A stretch of DNA of 64,000 nt, from NCBI GenBank assembly GCA_012934845.2, contig WNNJ02002232.1:47641-111640 (forward strand), read 5' to 3'. The notes beneath the pieces are model-generated. The model was not told the DNA's origin. It saw nothing but the letters and a program-made list of their open reading frames with translations, and did no database searches. Within the stretch, counting starts at the first letter, position 1; every line of letters begins with the position of its first letter. The DNA is from Pomphorhynchus laevis. Its lineage: Eukaryota > Acanthocephala > Palaeacanthocephala > Echinorhynchida > Pomphorhynchidae. The position numbers were made by a program, and so were the translations under genes. Shown here piece by piece: positions 11,611 through 22,047 of this stretch.

Positions 11611-11797
11611 CGCGGGGTCTTTCACCCTCACCTCGAAGAGTTCAATCGAGACGGACTATGCTAGGTAAACGAGATACGAGAATCTTAAGAAACCTTAGCC
11701 TTTGTTCTGGGGGACGTCCTCTAGAAAGCAATACTAATCCCAAGATAGCCCAAATACCCCACAGGCGCACTTAGGTTTTCCCTTTCAATGACAGATG

Positions 11798-14190
11798 CTA
11801 AGCCCGTTTCAGGGCCCACCTAGCTCTCTTCAGGATACGTTTAAGTCTATCCAGGTCAGCTTTCGCCGACCAGTTCACCGTAACGGTGAACCCCAGGTAT
11901 TTTACTCGACTCTTGAAGTTAGGGAGTGGTTGATTAGTCAAAATGGAGGAGAGGGCAGAGAGTGCTAATTTCTTCAGTTTTTGCTTTGTTGCAGGAGCAC
12001 CATGAAAGACAACCACCTGCGATTTGGCAGAGTTCAAAATAAGATTCGACCGGGTTAACTGGTCTTTTAATCTTACAAAGAATCGGCTGATGTCCGAGAC
12101 TACGTCTTTGCACCTGTGTCCAGAGAACAGGGCTGTGATATCATCAGCTTATACCACTAGACGTTGTTCGCGTTTAAATATTTTAAAGAGTTCAATGGAA
12201 GCAGCAAGAAACAAGATAGGAGAAAGAGGTGATCCTTGGGGCACACCTGTAATAGGGTAGAATTGACGCGCATCAGGGTCGTCTTCATAAAAGAATCGTT
12301 TGTGTACAGCAGTATCTCCACCCTGTTAACAATTTTCGCAGGCAAGAAAAAGATCTGAGAGAAGAGATAACAAAGGGAATAGAGATTCGATCAAATGCAG
12401 CAGAAAAGTCAAGGAAAACAGCCACAGCAAGTTGATGACTATTCTCCTGACAGAACTGATGCACTTCCCCTACAGCTGAATGGACCGAGCGACCTTTGAC
12501 GAACCCATGGAGACATGGTAGGATTAAATTTCGCCTACTTAAATGATCGCGGATTTTACGGGCTTTCTCGTAAATCGACACGAGGGAATTCTGAATCGAA
12601 ATGGGCCGCAGATCTTTAGGGCAAGAGAACGGATTTTTCTATGGAATAAAAGCATATCTATTAATGTTGATGCCCGTCACATCGGAAGGGGTGGCTAAAA
12701 GCATTGTGACGGCAACTTCTCTTTGTTCGGTTGTCTAAAGCTAAACGACACAAGAACAGAGTGGAGCGACGGATTTGAAGGTGCCCGGAAGTGGTCCCCA
12801 GGAGTTAACAATATCTGAGACAGATAGATCTCTACTCCTAAAGTATCCTCAAAGCGGAATTGGTTGAGGTGATTGAGTGGCTCCATAATTATGTAGGGAT
12901 AGTGACTCCTCCAAAACATTATCAAGACCTATTTTACTAATCCAACCCTAGGCTCTATTCTTCCAACAGACAAACTTCTTCTCGAATATATTCCAGAAGG
13001 AAACCTGGGATGGATTAAGGGAAACAATGCTTGCCCTATCGGTACCCAGTAGGAACCTATACCTAGAGCTCCAATATTCTTTCGAGAGAGCTTGTCTGGC
13101 AGAAGCAGAGAGGTTGGGAATACGGAGCATATACGCTAAGGTCTTGAGTTTTGTCGGAGTGGGACTAAATATGACATTTATAGGTAATCAAAAGCATCGC
13201 GGTAGCTTGCGAAGAGAGGTCGGAATTAAATTCGGTTAGACTCTCATTACCAATTCGGGGGAGCGTTGGATAGCTGCCTGAAAGAAAGCCACTCTGATAG
13301 GATCAAAGTAGAATCTCCTTCGAAGCAGCGTATCCTCTTCTATCCGCCAACGAATCAAGTAATGAGAGGTGTACAGATGTTGTCGAAACTGCTCCGTACA
13401 ACGAGGTTTCAACAACCATTTCTCGTGGAGCAGTAATAAGTCGAGGAGTGAATTTGTTGATGTGCAATGAAAGGTGGGGACGGTGGTTTATGAATAGGAT
13501 AATCGTCCCTGGCTTTGCAAAGTGCTGCATTAATCCAACGACCAGTTATGTCGTTGAAATCACCAAGTACCGTGTTATAACCGCTATCTATCATCCTATC
13601 CAGAAGGTCACGGTTCTTGTGAATCTTACCTGGACGAATCTAGACATTGACTAGACTGAGACGTTTACCGTTCTTACAGAGTGATATAACTAAACAGGAC
13701 AGGGCTGAACAAGAATAGTTGAGTAGAAGGGAAAATCTTAACGAGCATTGAACTAAGGTTAAAAGACCTTGAGATGAAGAGGAGTGAGGCGGAGTTATAT
13801 ACGGAGTATAGTGAGAACAAATGTGCTTAGGGATGAATCGAGTAATGTCCAAGGGAGACGGGTAGATCGCGTCTCCTGAAGGACTATAACATCTGCATAT
13901 CTACCAGATAGAAGTATAAGGGCAGAAACACCTCCCGAATTCCACTGAAGGATATTCAGTGAAAAAGACTCACGAGAACTCTGCATTGTGTTAGGTCCGC
14001 TGGGTGGGGTTGCCTCATCCCTAGGCAAAGCTAGGAGCGGAAAGGTTGCCCTCCCTGCCACTAACTCCGTCCAGAGTAGGTACTTGCCCACCGGCAATGT
14101 CTTCATTTCCTGTGTCGGAGGCCTTTCCGGACTTGGACTTGAGCAGTTTGCCAATCTTCAATGGAGGCACGGTGTTGGCTGAAGCCCCCC
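11798..14190 (-). pseudogene. ORF2 of LINE J copy 1 (endonuclease and reverse transcriptase)
   Basis: The N-terminal APE-type endonuclease shows LNILQWNSGG, ADVIVLQETRSTR and NTVLGDFND. The reverse transcriptase shows NLILPCLHGFVKGRSVHSAV, then AVFLDFSAAFDRISIPFVIS (motif A). Motif C reads ADD, with the preceding tyrosine codon changed to a stop (VV*ADDITALFSG, about 12145). The C-terminal block VVVFHGAPATKQKLKK and VKYLGFTVTVNW follows. The endonuclease would nick target DNA and the reverse transcriptase would copy the element RNA at the nick. Frameshifts separate the endonuclease, central and reverse-transcriptase parts. The start overlaps the end of ORF1, as is usual for such LINEs. The clade is Jockey/R1-like; which of them is uncertain. 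Confidence 0.8.
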
Positions 14191-15120
14191 GTTTCTTTGA
14201 TTCTGGAATCGTTGCATGAGGGAACGTAGGAGTTATATATAACAGAGCAAAATGACTTGTGAGGAGCTGCTGCATTTGTTTCAATATAGAATGTTTTTGA
14301 GCGTCGAAAAGATGTATGATGTCCTTGTCTGACATTCTACCGCTGGTATCTGCATAGCTGTCAGGAGTTTTTATTGTCGGTGAAGTACAGAATTTAAGCC
14401 GATAGGCCTTAAAGGCCTTACACCCCCTAGACCGGGAGGGATGCGGACCATTACAGTTTACACACCGCGAGGTAGAGAAACACTGACCCTCGATGTCTAT
14501 ACATTCTTTAGAAGAGCAATATGCCCAAATCTTCTCTTCTTTGCACATTAATGTCCAGTGCCCCGTCCATGACAGAGATTGCAGTGGGGAAAGTAATGTC
14601 ATCATTAGAGAGAAAAATAAATTTTAAATTAAAACCTATGAATGGGTTGCAGGATGATTTAGACAATATATCGGCAATGTCGGTGGCGCCGAGACAAAAC
14701 CAATTAGAATAGATTGCCCATTCTTTCCCTTAACGGGGCGAATATTAAATGCTAAACAGTAATTGAAGAGTGTTAATGTCTATTTGTCCAGGTGAGGAGG
14801 AAGATAAGTTATTTTCAATGAAGCCATGATGGGCTTAGACGTTAGGCTACCAAACTTGGAAAGATTGTTATCGAAGAATTCTTTGTATGTATTTGCCAAC
14901 TTTGAGGTGGCAAATAAAATTTTGATCTCCGTTTCGTATTACCTAACCGAGTTAAACAGTATTCTGTTACGGAACTGTTCTGCAAAACTACGAAAGAAAA
15001 TATTGTATAATTTGTGCTTTTCTATAGGCTCTGAGAGTTTTATAATTATGAGATTTTTTAGCTTGGGTATGGGGGAAGTACCCCCTTGTCATCATAATCA
15101 TTGGATAATAAAAAACTCAC
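14021..15120 (-). pseudogene. ORF1 of LINE J copy 1 (gag-like, CCHC zinc knuckles)
   Basis: This ORF1 would encode the RNA-binding partner of the retrotransposition complex. The region 14605-14400 on the minus strand contains two partial knuckles (CSSKECIDIEGQC and CVNCNGPHPSRSRGC), typical of Jockey-group ORF1 proteins. Further 5', at about 14820-14640, a stretch reads KITYLPPHLDK and IRPVKGKNGQSI, resembling the domain that precedes the knuckles in related fragments (39350-39100 and 41668-41940). A 194-residue continuous piece spans 14605-14021. The part further 5' is interrupted. The C-terminal half is serine/lysine rich and unrecognised. Confidence 0.7.
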
Positions 15121-15160
15121 CTTTGGTGTATATACAGTCAGCATTTCCCTAGAATTACCT

Positions 15161-15814
15161 GAATTTTGATCCATTTTTTGATGAACGTTGATTTCTAAAT
15201 CGTTTGAAGCTCCGCACTTGTTCGTTCGTTGTAACATTTTTCCAAACTGCTTCGGAATACATCAACATATGCTTCATAAGGACAACGTACACGCAGATTC
15301 ATGCAGTTAATGTGGCGCACAATACGTAAGAAAGACGAACCTGACGTTAAACAGACGGCTCGATAACCGCCGCAGTAATCTAAAATTCAAACGAATAGAA
15401 AGAAATGTTATAGTTGAAAACTGTCAGCGTACATGAAACCGCTAATCTATTTCGATGCGCAATTATCGAGACTGGAATCAACAACACGGCTCTACGACGA
15501 CGATCAGAGCAAAAATGGGTTAGACAACTTATGTGCAACCGTATCCATGGATTAAATAAAGACCAAATTTACAAATGGGACGATGACTACACATAGAATC
15601 ACTCATACGCTCAATGTAAAAGTTCATCTTAGTTACGTTTATCGGTTTGTTAAGCTAAACCTTAGCTGTGTTTTAGTTTCTAGATTGAAGAAGCCCTTTT
15701 AAGGGGGAACGTTTGAAAAAGAGTTGCTTTCGCCGCTTTATTCTATTTTATTTGTCTACAATATATATTACAATATCAAATAATCGTATATTGTTGTCTC
15801 TCTGTATATGCGGT
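15161..15814. other. Unassigned, possibly repeat-derived
   Basis: A 60-codon frame at 15414-15596 has no recognised domain. A purine-rich run (aagggggaac) near 15700 and the A/T-rich stretch after it resemble the end of a retroelement, but no matching repeat was found upstream. I cannot assign a family. Confidence 0.3.
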
Positions 15815-16110
15815 GAATGGAGTTAAAAATAATGAAGAAAAAATAGCGTAGCTGGTTTCAGCAGCGAAATCACTTTTGTGATCAGGCAAAATTAATAAAA
15901 CAAATGAAAGAATCCATCAAAAGATCACCAGCACGGATTCGATGATCACCTGATCACAACAGTGATAAATATAAAAAGAAAAATACTTTGAATGCATCTC
16001 GGAAAATACGATTTTAGAAATTTATTACATTGAAGGTGTCATGTATTTTGAAGAATTACTAGCTGTGCCTGATAGTTAGCCTAGTCGGTGAGACGAAATC
16101 AAATATAATT
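15815..16110 (+). repeat. Dispersed repeat, family R, copy 1
   Basis: The block starting near aatgaag and gtagctggtttcagcagcga (about 15836-15870), followed by atcaccagca and tgaatgcatctcgg, recurs in inverse orientation at 24560-24850 and in direct orientation at 26560-26800. It also recurs as short pieces at 54185-54290 and at the window's right edge. A box A-like cctagtcggtgagacg lies at 16082-16097. No protein is encoded. It may be a SINE or a retroelement terminus. Confidence 0.6.
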
Positions 16111-17023
16111 ATTAGACTTCATAATTATCTTAAGACTTATATAACACTTCAATTAATAAAGTCGAATTCTAATAATCTCGAATTCGAGCATCACTTATTA
16201 ACAAAAGACAAGATTTCAATTTTTAGACAATACCAGATTAAGACTAATCACCAAAGAAGCTATTAAGTTTTGATCTAAAGAAGCTATTAAAGCTATCAAA
16301 TAAGTTATTAAGCATTTTATCCAAAATTTTACCGAAAATTATTCCATTTATTTTAATAATCTCAATCATTAATATTATATAATTTATATATTTGATTTGT
16401 TGAATTTACAGTAGAATTTTTTTAACAGATTTAATGCATTTTAGTTGTTAAATATCATTGCTGCTTCAAAACATACAATATCAAAATATAAAATTAAAAT
16501 TTTGAAATATTGAAATAATCGTAATATCGAAAAATACTAACATTGAAAAACAAACACAATATCGAAAAAGTATTGAACAACAATATCGAAAAAATATTGA
16601 AATAAACGTAATTTTGCCTTTATATGTTTGCTAACTTATATGAACATTTCATCGATTATTGTAGCTTCTGACGAAATATTACGACTCAACGTCTTCGCTT
16701 GCCTGTTTTGGGTAATTTTTATTTGATTGGCTGATTTGATTAAATGATGACCATTATCATCATTTATTTATGAAATTTTGAACCAGGATCAATCAAAACA
16801 AAATTATTTTTATATTTCGCTTGTTACTGCTGTTGAAGACACACGAAATTTGTTCAACTCTATTTGTTTAAAACAGTACTATTCGGAATTTTAGAGCAGG
16901 ATCAATCAAGACACTAATTTATCTTAATATTTCGCTAGCTCCCGATACTTCCATCACCAGAAACAAAGCGTACAATTGTTTTAAAAAATGTACATTTATA
17001 TTCGACTGACCAAGGTCGTCTCC
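16111..17023. other. AT-rich DNA with minor local duplications
   Basis: No gene recognised. A degenerate run of aatatcgaaaaa-like units lies at 16480-16610. A ~55-bp direct repeat (aggatcaatcaa core) is seen at about 16776-16830 and 16892-16947. Confidence 0.4.
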
Positions 17024-17165
17024 GTTTCATTGTTATATTGAAATGGTGATGTGAATGTTGATTGAATTCGACGACTTAAAGAAAATAAATTATTGTATTC
17101 TTGAACATTGTACTCTTGAGCGTTCGATATATTGCATATATGTAACACATCGGCACTTTTTGAAT
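17024..17165 (+). repeat. Left arm of an inverted repeat flanking the satellite array
   Basis: This stretch aligns with the reverse complement of 19452-19573. Shared blocks include tttcattgtta, gtgaatgttga, attcttgaacattgta and acatcggca in the same order, with small gaps. The two arms enclose the 258-bp satellite array. Confidence 0.7.
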
Positions 17166-17499
17166 ATTCATCGTCAACTTTCGTTTAATCAAAACAATAG
17201 AACAAACAAAATGTCAATGGAAGGATTAAAACAAAAATACGAAAGAAATTAGAATTAAAATAAAACAAAATTATCGTTTACAATGTAGTTACAAAATATT
17301 CAATGTAATATATGCCTTACCATTCTACTTGATATTACGTCTTTTACGAATGCATTACGTTTCTAGTATTTTTTAATCAAATCAATTGATTTATATTAAT
17401 AAATAAATTTATTATTTTTATAATAAATGTTGTGACTAAACTTACATGCAGTCAATAATAATGCTACTTTGTCCTTTTTTACGTTGGCTTGTTTTTCAA

Positions 17500-17582
17500 A
17501 ATATTATGTAATTTTGATATTTTTCTATTTTGTTGTTATATATCCGGTCCTCTTCGACTAAGTTGTATTTTAGCTGTCTACA
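17500..17582 (-). repeat. Inverted partial satellite monomer
   Basis: On the minus strand this matches part of the 258-bp monomer that follows it in direct orientation, including the block ctcttcgacta, ttgtattttagctg and ctac. With the first direct monomer it forms a stem of about 35 bp (17546-17582 with 17650-17687). Confidence 0.7.
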
Positions 17583-19036
17583 ACTCCCTGTGGAGTTGTC
17601 TGAACAGCATGCTTTCTGTCGTAATGCGACCTGATAGCTTAAGCTATTATGTAGCCAGCTAAAATACAAGTTAGTCGAAAAGGTCCAAAAAAATCTTAAC
17701 AAAACGATATTCAACCGACTACCAACAAGATGATTTCAATGCATCATTTCAATCTGATGGAGGACCACCATGTTTATCGTCAATATAGTGCATGCTGAGG
17801 GACGAAACAACGATGATACAGGTACGTCCACTGATGAATCCCGCCCTGTGGAGTTGTCTGGACAGCATGCTTTCTGTCGTAATGCGACCTGATAGCTGAA
17901 GCTATTATGTAGCCAGCTAAAATACAAGTTAGTCGAAGAGGTCCGGAAATATCTCAACAAAATGAAATTCAACCGACTACCAACAAGACGATTTCAATGC
18001 ATCGTTTCAATCTGATGGAGGACCAACATGTTTATCGTCAATATAGTGCATGCTGAGGTACGAAACAACGATAATACAGGGACGTCCACTAATTAGTCCC
18101 GTTCTGTGGAGTTGTCTGAACAGCATGCTTTCTGTCGTAATGCGAACTGATAGCTGAAGCTATTATGTAGCCAGCTAAAATACAAGTTAGTCGAAAAGGT
18201 CCAAAAAATCTCAACAAAATGATATTCAACCGACTACCAACAAGATGATTTCAATGCATCATTTCAATCTGATGGAGGACCACCATGTTTATCGTCAATA
18301 TAGTGCATGCTGAGGGACGAAACAACGATGATACAGGTACGTCCACTGATGAATCCCGCCCTGTGGAGTTGTCTGGACAGCATGCTTTCTGTCGTAATGC
18401 GACCTGATAGCTGAAGCTATTATGTAGCCAGCTAAAATACAAGTTAGTCGAAGAGGTCCGGAAATATCTCAACAAAATGAAATTCAACCGACTACCAACA
18501 AGACGATTTCAATGCATCATTTCAATCTGATGGAGGACCACCATGTTTATCGTCAATATAGTGCATGCTGAGGGACGAAACAACGATGATACAGGTACGT
18601 CCACTGATGAATCCCGCCCTGTGGAGTTGTCTGGACAGCATGCTTTCTGTCGTAATGCGACCTGATAGCTGAAGCTATTATGTAGCCAGCTAAAATACAA
18701 GTTAGTCGAAAAGGTCCAAAAAAATCTCAACAAAATGATATTCAACCGACTACCAACAAGATGATTTCAATGCATCATTTCAATCTGATGGAGGACCACC
18801 ATGTTTATCGTCAATATAGTGCATGCTGAGGGACGAAACAACGATGATACAGGTACGTCCACTGATGAATCCCGCCCTGTGGAGTTGTCTGGACAGCATG
18901 CTTTCTGTCGTTATGCGACCTGATAGCTGAAGTTATTATGTAGCCAGCTAAAATACAAGTTAGTCGAAGAGTCCCGGAAATATCTCAACAAAATGAAATT
19001 CAACCGACTACCAACAAGACGATTTCAATGCATTAT
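17583..19036 (+). repeat. Satellite array, 258-bp monomer, about 5.6 copies, dimeric higher order
   Basis: The landmark tctgatggaggacca occurs at 17753, 18011, 18268, 18526 and 18784, giving a 257-258 bp period. Monomers alternate between two forms. Form B reads aaaaggtccaaaaaa and gatattcaacc; form A reads gaagaggtccggaaata and gaaattcaacc. The order is B-A-B-A-B-A, so the true repeat is a dimer of about 515 bp. Open frames of 78 codons on the minus strand recur with the same period; they are a by-product of the tandem sequence and are not called as genes. Confidence 0.95.
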
Positions 19037-19451
19037 TTTTCTATTGTACAAAACAATTTTTGTAGTATATGATGTTTTGTTGCTTGAGATAAATTTTTAA
19101 AAATTACTATTTCACAAATAGTTATGAATAGAAATTCAATATATTTTCCCCATTTCGGGCCAAAACATTATTTTATTATTTTTGCTACTTTTGTACCGAA
19201 TTTTTTTTAAATCACTCACAATAGAAAATGATATTTCTATATAATTTTCGTCCTTGATATTTTGAATAATTTTTTAATAAAACCCTTATTTATTTTGAAT
19301 AATCCAAAAAATGTTTTTTATTCTATTTAGTTTTTTAATCCTTTTTAATGTTTTGAATACAAAAGCACAAAAAGAAGCGGTTGTTTTATAACATTTTCAT
19401 CGCCATTATTTTTGTTTTGATTTTTCTATTAAAATTTTTGTTTTTTTATTG
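19037..19451. other. AT-rich spacer, no gene recognised
   Basis: Long T and A runs with no recognisable coding or repeat signal. It lies between the satellite and the right inverted arm. Confidence 0.4.
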
Positions 19452-19573
19452 TTTATAAAAGTTGCCGATGTATTAAAAATATAATACAATGTTCAAGAAT
19501 ATAATGTTCAATTATTTTTTGCAAGTCTCCGAATTCAACATTCACGTCATTAGCTCGATGTAACAATGAAATA
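19452..19573 (-). repeat. Right arm of the inverted repeat flanking the satellite array
   Basis: Partner of 17024-17165 in inverse orientation. See that entry for the shared blocks. Confidence 0.7.
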
Positions 19574-19938
19574 GTGGTTATTGTGGCATAAATAACTTAA
19601 TTTATGGCTAAACTAAGCATTAAGATTATCATGCGAATTTGAATTCTTTCGCCGATAGTGATCATACGAATAAGAATAATTTTCTAATGATGTTTACCTT
19701 TAGACACATTTTTGTATATTTTTCTATTCACATGTGAACTACCAGATATAACTCACCTGCATAAGTTTGTATCAAAAACATACATTAGTTCGTATCGAAA
19801 AGTTTATACTTGTAGATATTGTGCCCGCCCAGTTTGTATGCCGTTTTTTGCTCCTGATTCGTCTGAAAGTTTCTACTGAGATATGCTGATTATCGTCAAC
19901 TTAAAATAATTCAATTTAGAAACTATTAATTACTTAAA

Positions 19939-19990
19939 TATTGAACAGTATAGTTGTTCAATATTAATTGAACAACTATACTGTTCAATA
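19939..19990. repeat. Perfect 24-bp inverted repeat with 4-nt loop
   Basis: Positions 19939-19962 and 19967-19990 are exact reverse complements around atta. It lies about 300 bp upstream of the zinc-finger reading frame. It could form a cruciform or an RNA hairpin. Confidence 0.85.
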
Positions 19991-20289
19991 TTAGTTGTTC
20001 AATTTTAATCTGTAGATATCAATAAATACTACAGTATTTGAGCACAGGAAATGCGAATTCTTTTGAAGTTAGATGATGTTGAGGCAACTCTTTATATCTT
20101 GCTATGTAATGACATAAAATTTTAATTTTCTTAAATTTAATAAAAATAAAATTTAAATTTTATTAAATTTTCTGTTTATTGCTGAGATATAATGTTCATT
20201 ATTTTTTAAGTGCATTTGTTTTTTACAACTGTATTTTAAACGGTTATAATGTTATAGCTGTGATTTACTGATCTTCTATGGAGAAATAA

Positions 20290-22047
20290 ATGCAGCAATT
20301 TGAATCGTACATTACACAAGTACTGCGTTTACAAAATCTTGATGAAATTGTGCATAATCCATGTGATTCGCAGAATCAGCAAAATGTTACCTATGAGAAT
20401 GACAATGAATGTAGTGTATACAATGACAATTGCATTATAACGAATCGATCATTAAGTTATTTCCTGTACCTGCAAGAAAACAAACACATGTGTGATTTTT
20501 GTAGATATTGCACAGACAATTCCATTCAATTTAGAGATCATATCGTGCGTGAACATTACAGAAACGGTTTATATGACAATGGAAGTAATCCATATTCATT
20601 TATCGAGAAAAATTCTTCAAACATTCATTGTAATGTAAGCAACACAAAAGATGATTCGTTTTACGATGACACGACTTCTAAGAATACAATGGACTCTAAG
20701 CAAAATGTGATAAAGCATATTGTAATTTGCTCTAAAGAAGACTTCAAAATCAATGCACGAATTAATGAACATCCTTACCATCTTCACTGCCACCATCACC
20801 AACATAGTCAAAATAGCCGATTACCCAAGTACGACGGTGAACAAGATAATTGGTTCAAATGTGATACTTGTATTTACAACACGAATAGAAGGAAACTATC
20901 AATACAGAGAAATCTATCTGATCAGTATTTAAACAATACAAGCAATCCAAATGGACTTACATATACTTCGTCGAAAAATGGTCCAATTTCTTTACCATCA
21001 ATATCTAATACAGCGACATCAATTACTGATGGAAATTACTATTTAAAAATGCCTTTGCAAGATGTTAACAAACACAGCTTCAATCATGAACAAGCAAAAG
21101 AATCTAACAATTCTTCTATTACTTACAACAATGCATTTAAGATAATGTCTATGCAAAATGATGACATAGATTCGAATCCTGAATCATACGAATCTAGCGA
21201 TTCTTTATCTACTTATAGAAAACAGTATGCAAATAGACATGCACACAATGGTGCCGATTGTAGTTCGAAGCCGCTTTCAAAAAAGTCACTGGGCAAGTCG
21301 TTTTTCACTCACAGAAGGAAATATACAAGTTCAATATCTATAAATAATGCTAGCAATAATAATTCAAATCACACATCAAAAATAAATGATGACATTTCAA
21401 TTACTGACAGAAATGAATGTGTAAATAAAGCCTCGCAGTATGACGACATATATAGTTCAAAAACAAGTGAATTGTATCTTATTCACAGGAAAAAAATTGG
21501 AGGTATATCTACTGAAAATAATGCTGGCGATCACAAATTAAACTTTAAATCCGAGAAGCCTATCAATTCCCACATCACTTCTAGAATAAGAGATGCAAAT
21601 AGCGTATCATTGCACATAAAGAGTAAGTTTCAATTTCGAAAGGACGCTGTCAACGCTGTCATATCAGGACGAGCATGTAAAAATCACCGAAATGGCATTA
21701 TACAATCAAAGCACATGAACATAAAATTCGAAAATTTTTCCGATAACAATATGTCCAAGTATAACGGAAATCGCATCATACGAAATCCGCTTCATTCTAT
21801 CCCCTTTAAACGATTTACTTGTAGAATCTGTCGTGTACACTATTCGGCTTGCTATTCAAAGGCAAAATTACATTGGGCTATGAAGCACGTACGATATCCA
21901 TCGAAATTTGCTTGTGGGAAATGTAAGCAAACGTTTACAAATATAAATATCGTGTTACGGCACTGGCAAGCAAATCACGAACAGGTTAGATATATCCGTA
22001 TGCACATCTGTTTGAATGTGTTTAATTTCCATATTTTAGAAATCTAG
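20290..22047 (+). CDS. C2H2 zinc-finger protein, single long exon (585 codons, possibly partial)
   Basis: This is the only convincing host coding sequence. It would encode a probably nuclear, nucleic-acid-binding zinc-finger protein of unknown target. Three C2H2 fingers are visible: Cys68, Cys71, His84, His89; Cys511, Cys514, His528, His533; and Cys542, Cys545, His558, His563, all with four residues between the histidines. A lone Cys191-Cys194 pair lacks its histidines. The middle (about 90-500) is low-complexity, rich in Asn, Ser, Asp and His. An in-frame TAA directly precedes the ATG, so the start is either this ATG or a splice acceptor further in. At 21984/21985 the sequence CAG|GTTAGA looks like a splice donor right after the third finger. 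The last 20 residues may therefore be intron and further fingers may lie downstream. No ortholog was recognised. Confidence 0.7.
   Translation: MQQFESYITQVLRLQNLDEIVHNPCDSQNQQNVTYENDNECSVYNDNCIITNRSLSYFLYLQENKHMCDFCRYCTDNSIQFRDHIVREHYRNGLYDNGSNPYSFIEKNSSNIHCNVSNTKDDSFYDDTTSKNTMDSKQNVIKHIVICSKEDFKINARINEHPYHLHCHHHQHSQNSRLPKYDGEQDNWFKCDTCIYNTNRRKLSIQRNLSDQYLNNTSNPNGLTYTSSKNGPISLPSISNTATSITDGNYYLKMPLQDVNKHSFNHEQAKESNNSSITYNNAFKIMSMQNDDIDSNPESYESSDSLSTYRKQYANRHAHNGADCSSKPLSKKSLGKSFFTHRRKYTSSISINNASNNNSNHTSKINDDISITDRNECVNKASQYDDIYSSKTSELYLIHRKKIGGISTENNAGDHKLNFKSEKPINSHITSRIRDANSVSLHIKSKFQFRKDAVNAVISGRACKNHRNGIIQSKHMNIKFENFSDNNMSKYNGNRIIRNPLHSIPFKRFTCRICRVHYSACYSKAKLHWAMKHVRYPSKFACGKCKQTFTNINIVLRHWQANHEQVRYIRMHICLNVFNFHILEI

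Larger units (their letters stand above)
11505..15160 (-). mobile_element. Jockey/R1-type LINE, nearly full length but decayed (family J, copy 1)
   Basis: On the minus strand the order is ORF1 with CCHC knuckles (about 15120-14021), then ORF2 with an APE endonuclease (about 14190-13400), a central region (13400-12600) and reverse transcriptase (12600-11800). A GC-richer 3' UTR at about 11790-11510 includes tRNA-like box A and box B motifs. A second copy in the same order lies at 27725-30465, and a plus-strand copy at 46345-49330. The base composition is clearly richer in GC than the flanks, as expected of a transposed unit. Several frameshifts and stops are present. Confidence 0.85.

Noticed and set aside
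15414-15596. 60-codon frame as a retroelement protein end
   Set aside because: It is basic and lies near a purine-rich run, but no motif or repeat partner supports it.
15690-15800. An LTR start after aagggggaac
   Set aside because: No second copy of the following sequence was found in the window.
17800-17860. A working hammerhead ribozyme in the satellite
   Set aside because: Only about two bases separate GTC from CTGATGA, so stem I cannot form as a hairpin, and stem III is weak. Kept only as a low-certainty relic.
17736-18745. Three near-identical 78-codon frames on the minus strand as a small gene family
   Set aside because: They recur exactly with the satellite period and have no start or domain signal of their own; they are a by-product of the tandem array.
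17583-19036. CRISPR-like array
   Set aside because: The whole 258-bp unit is repeated with no variable spacers, and the DNA is eukaryotic.
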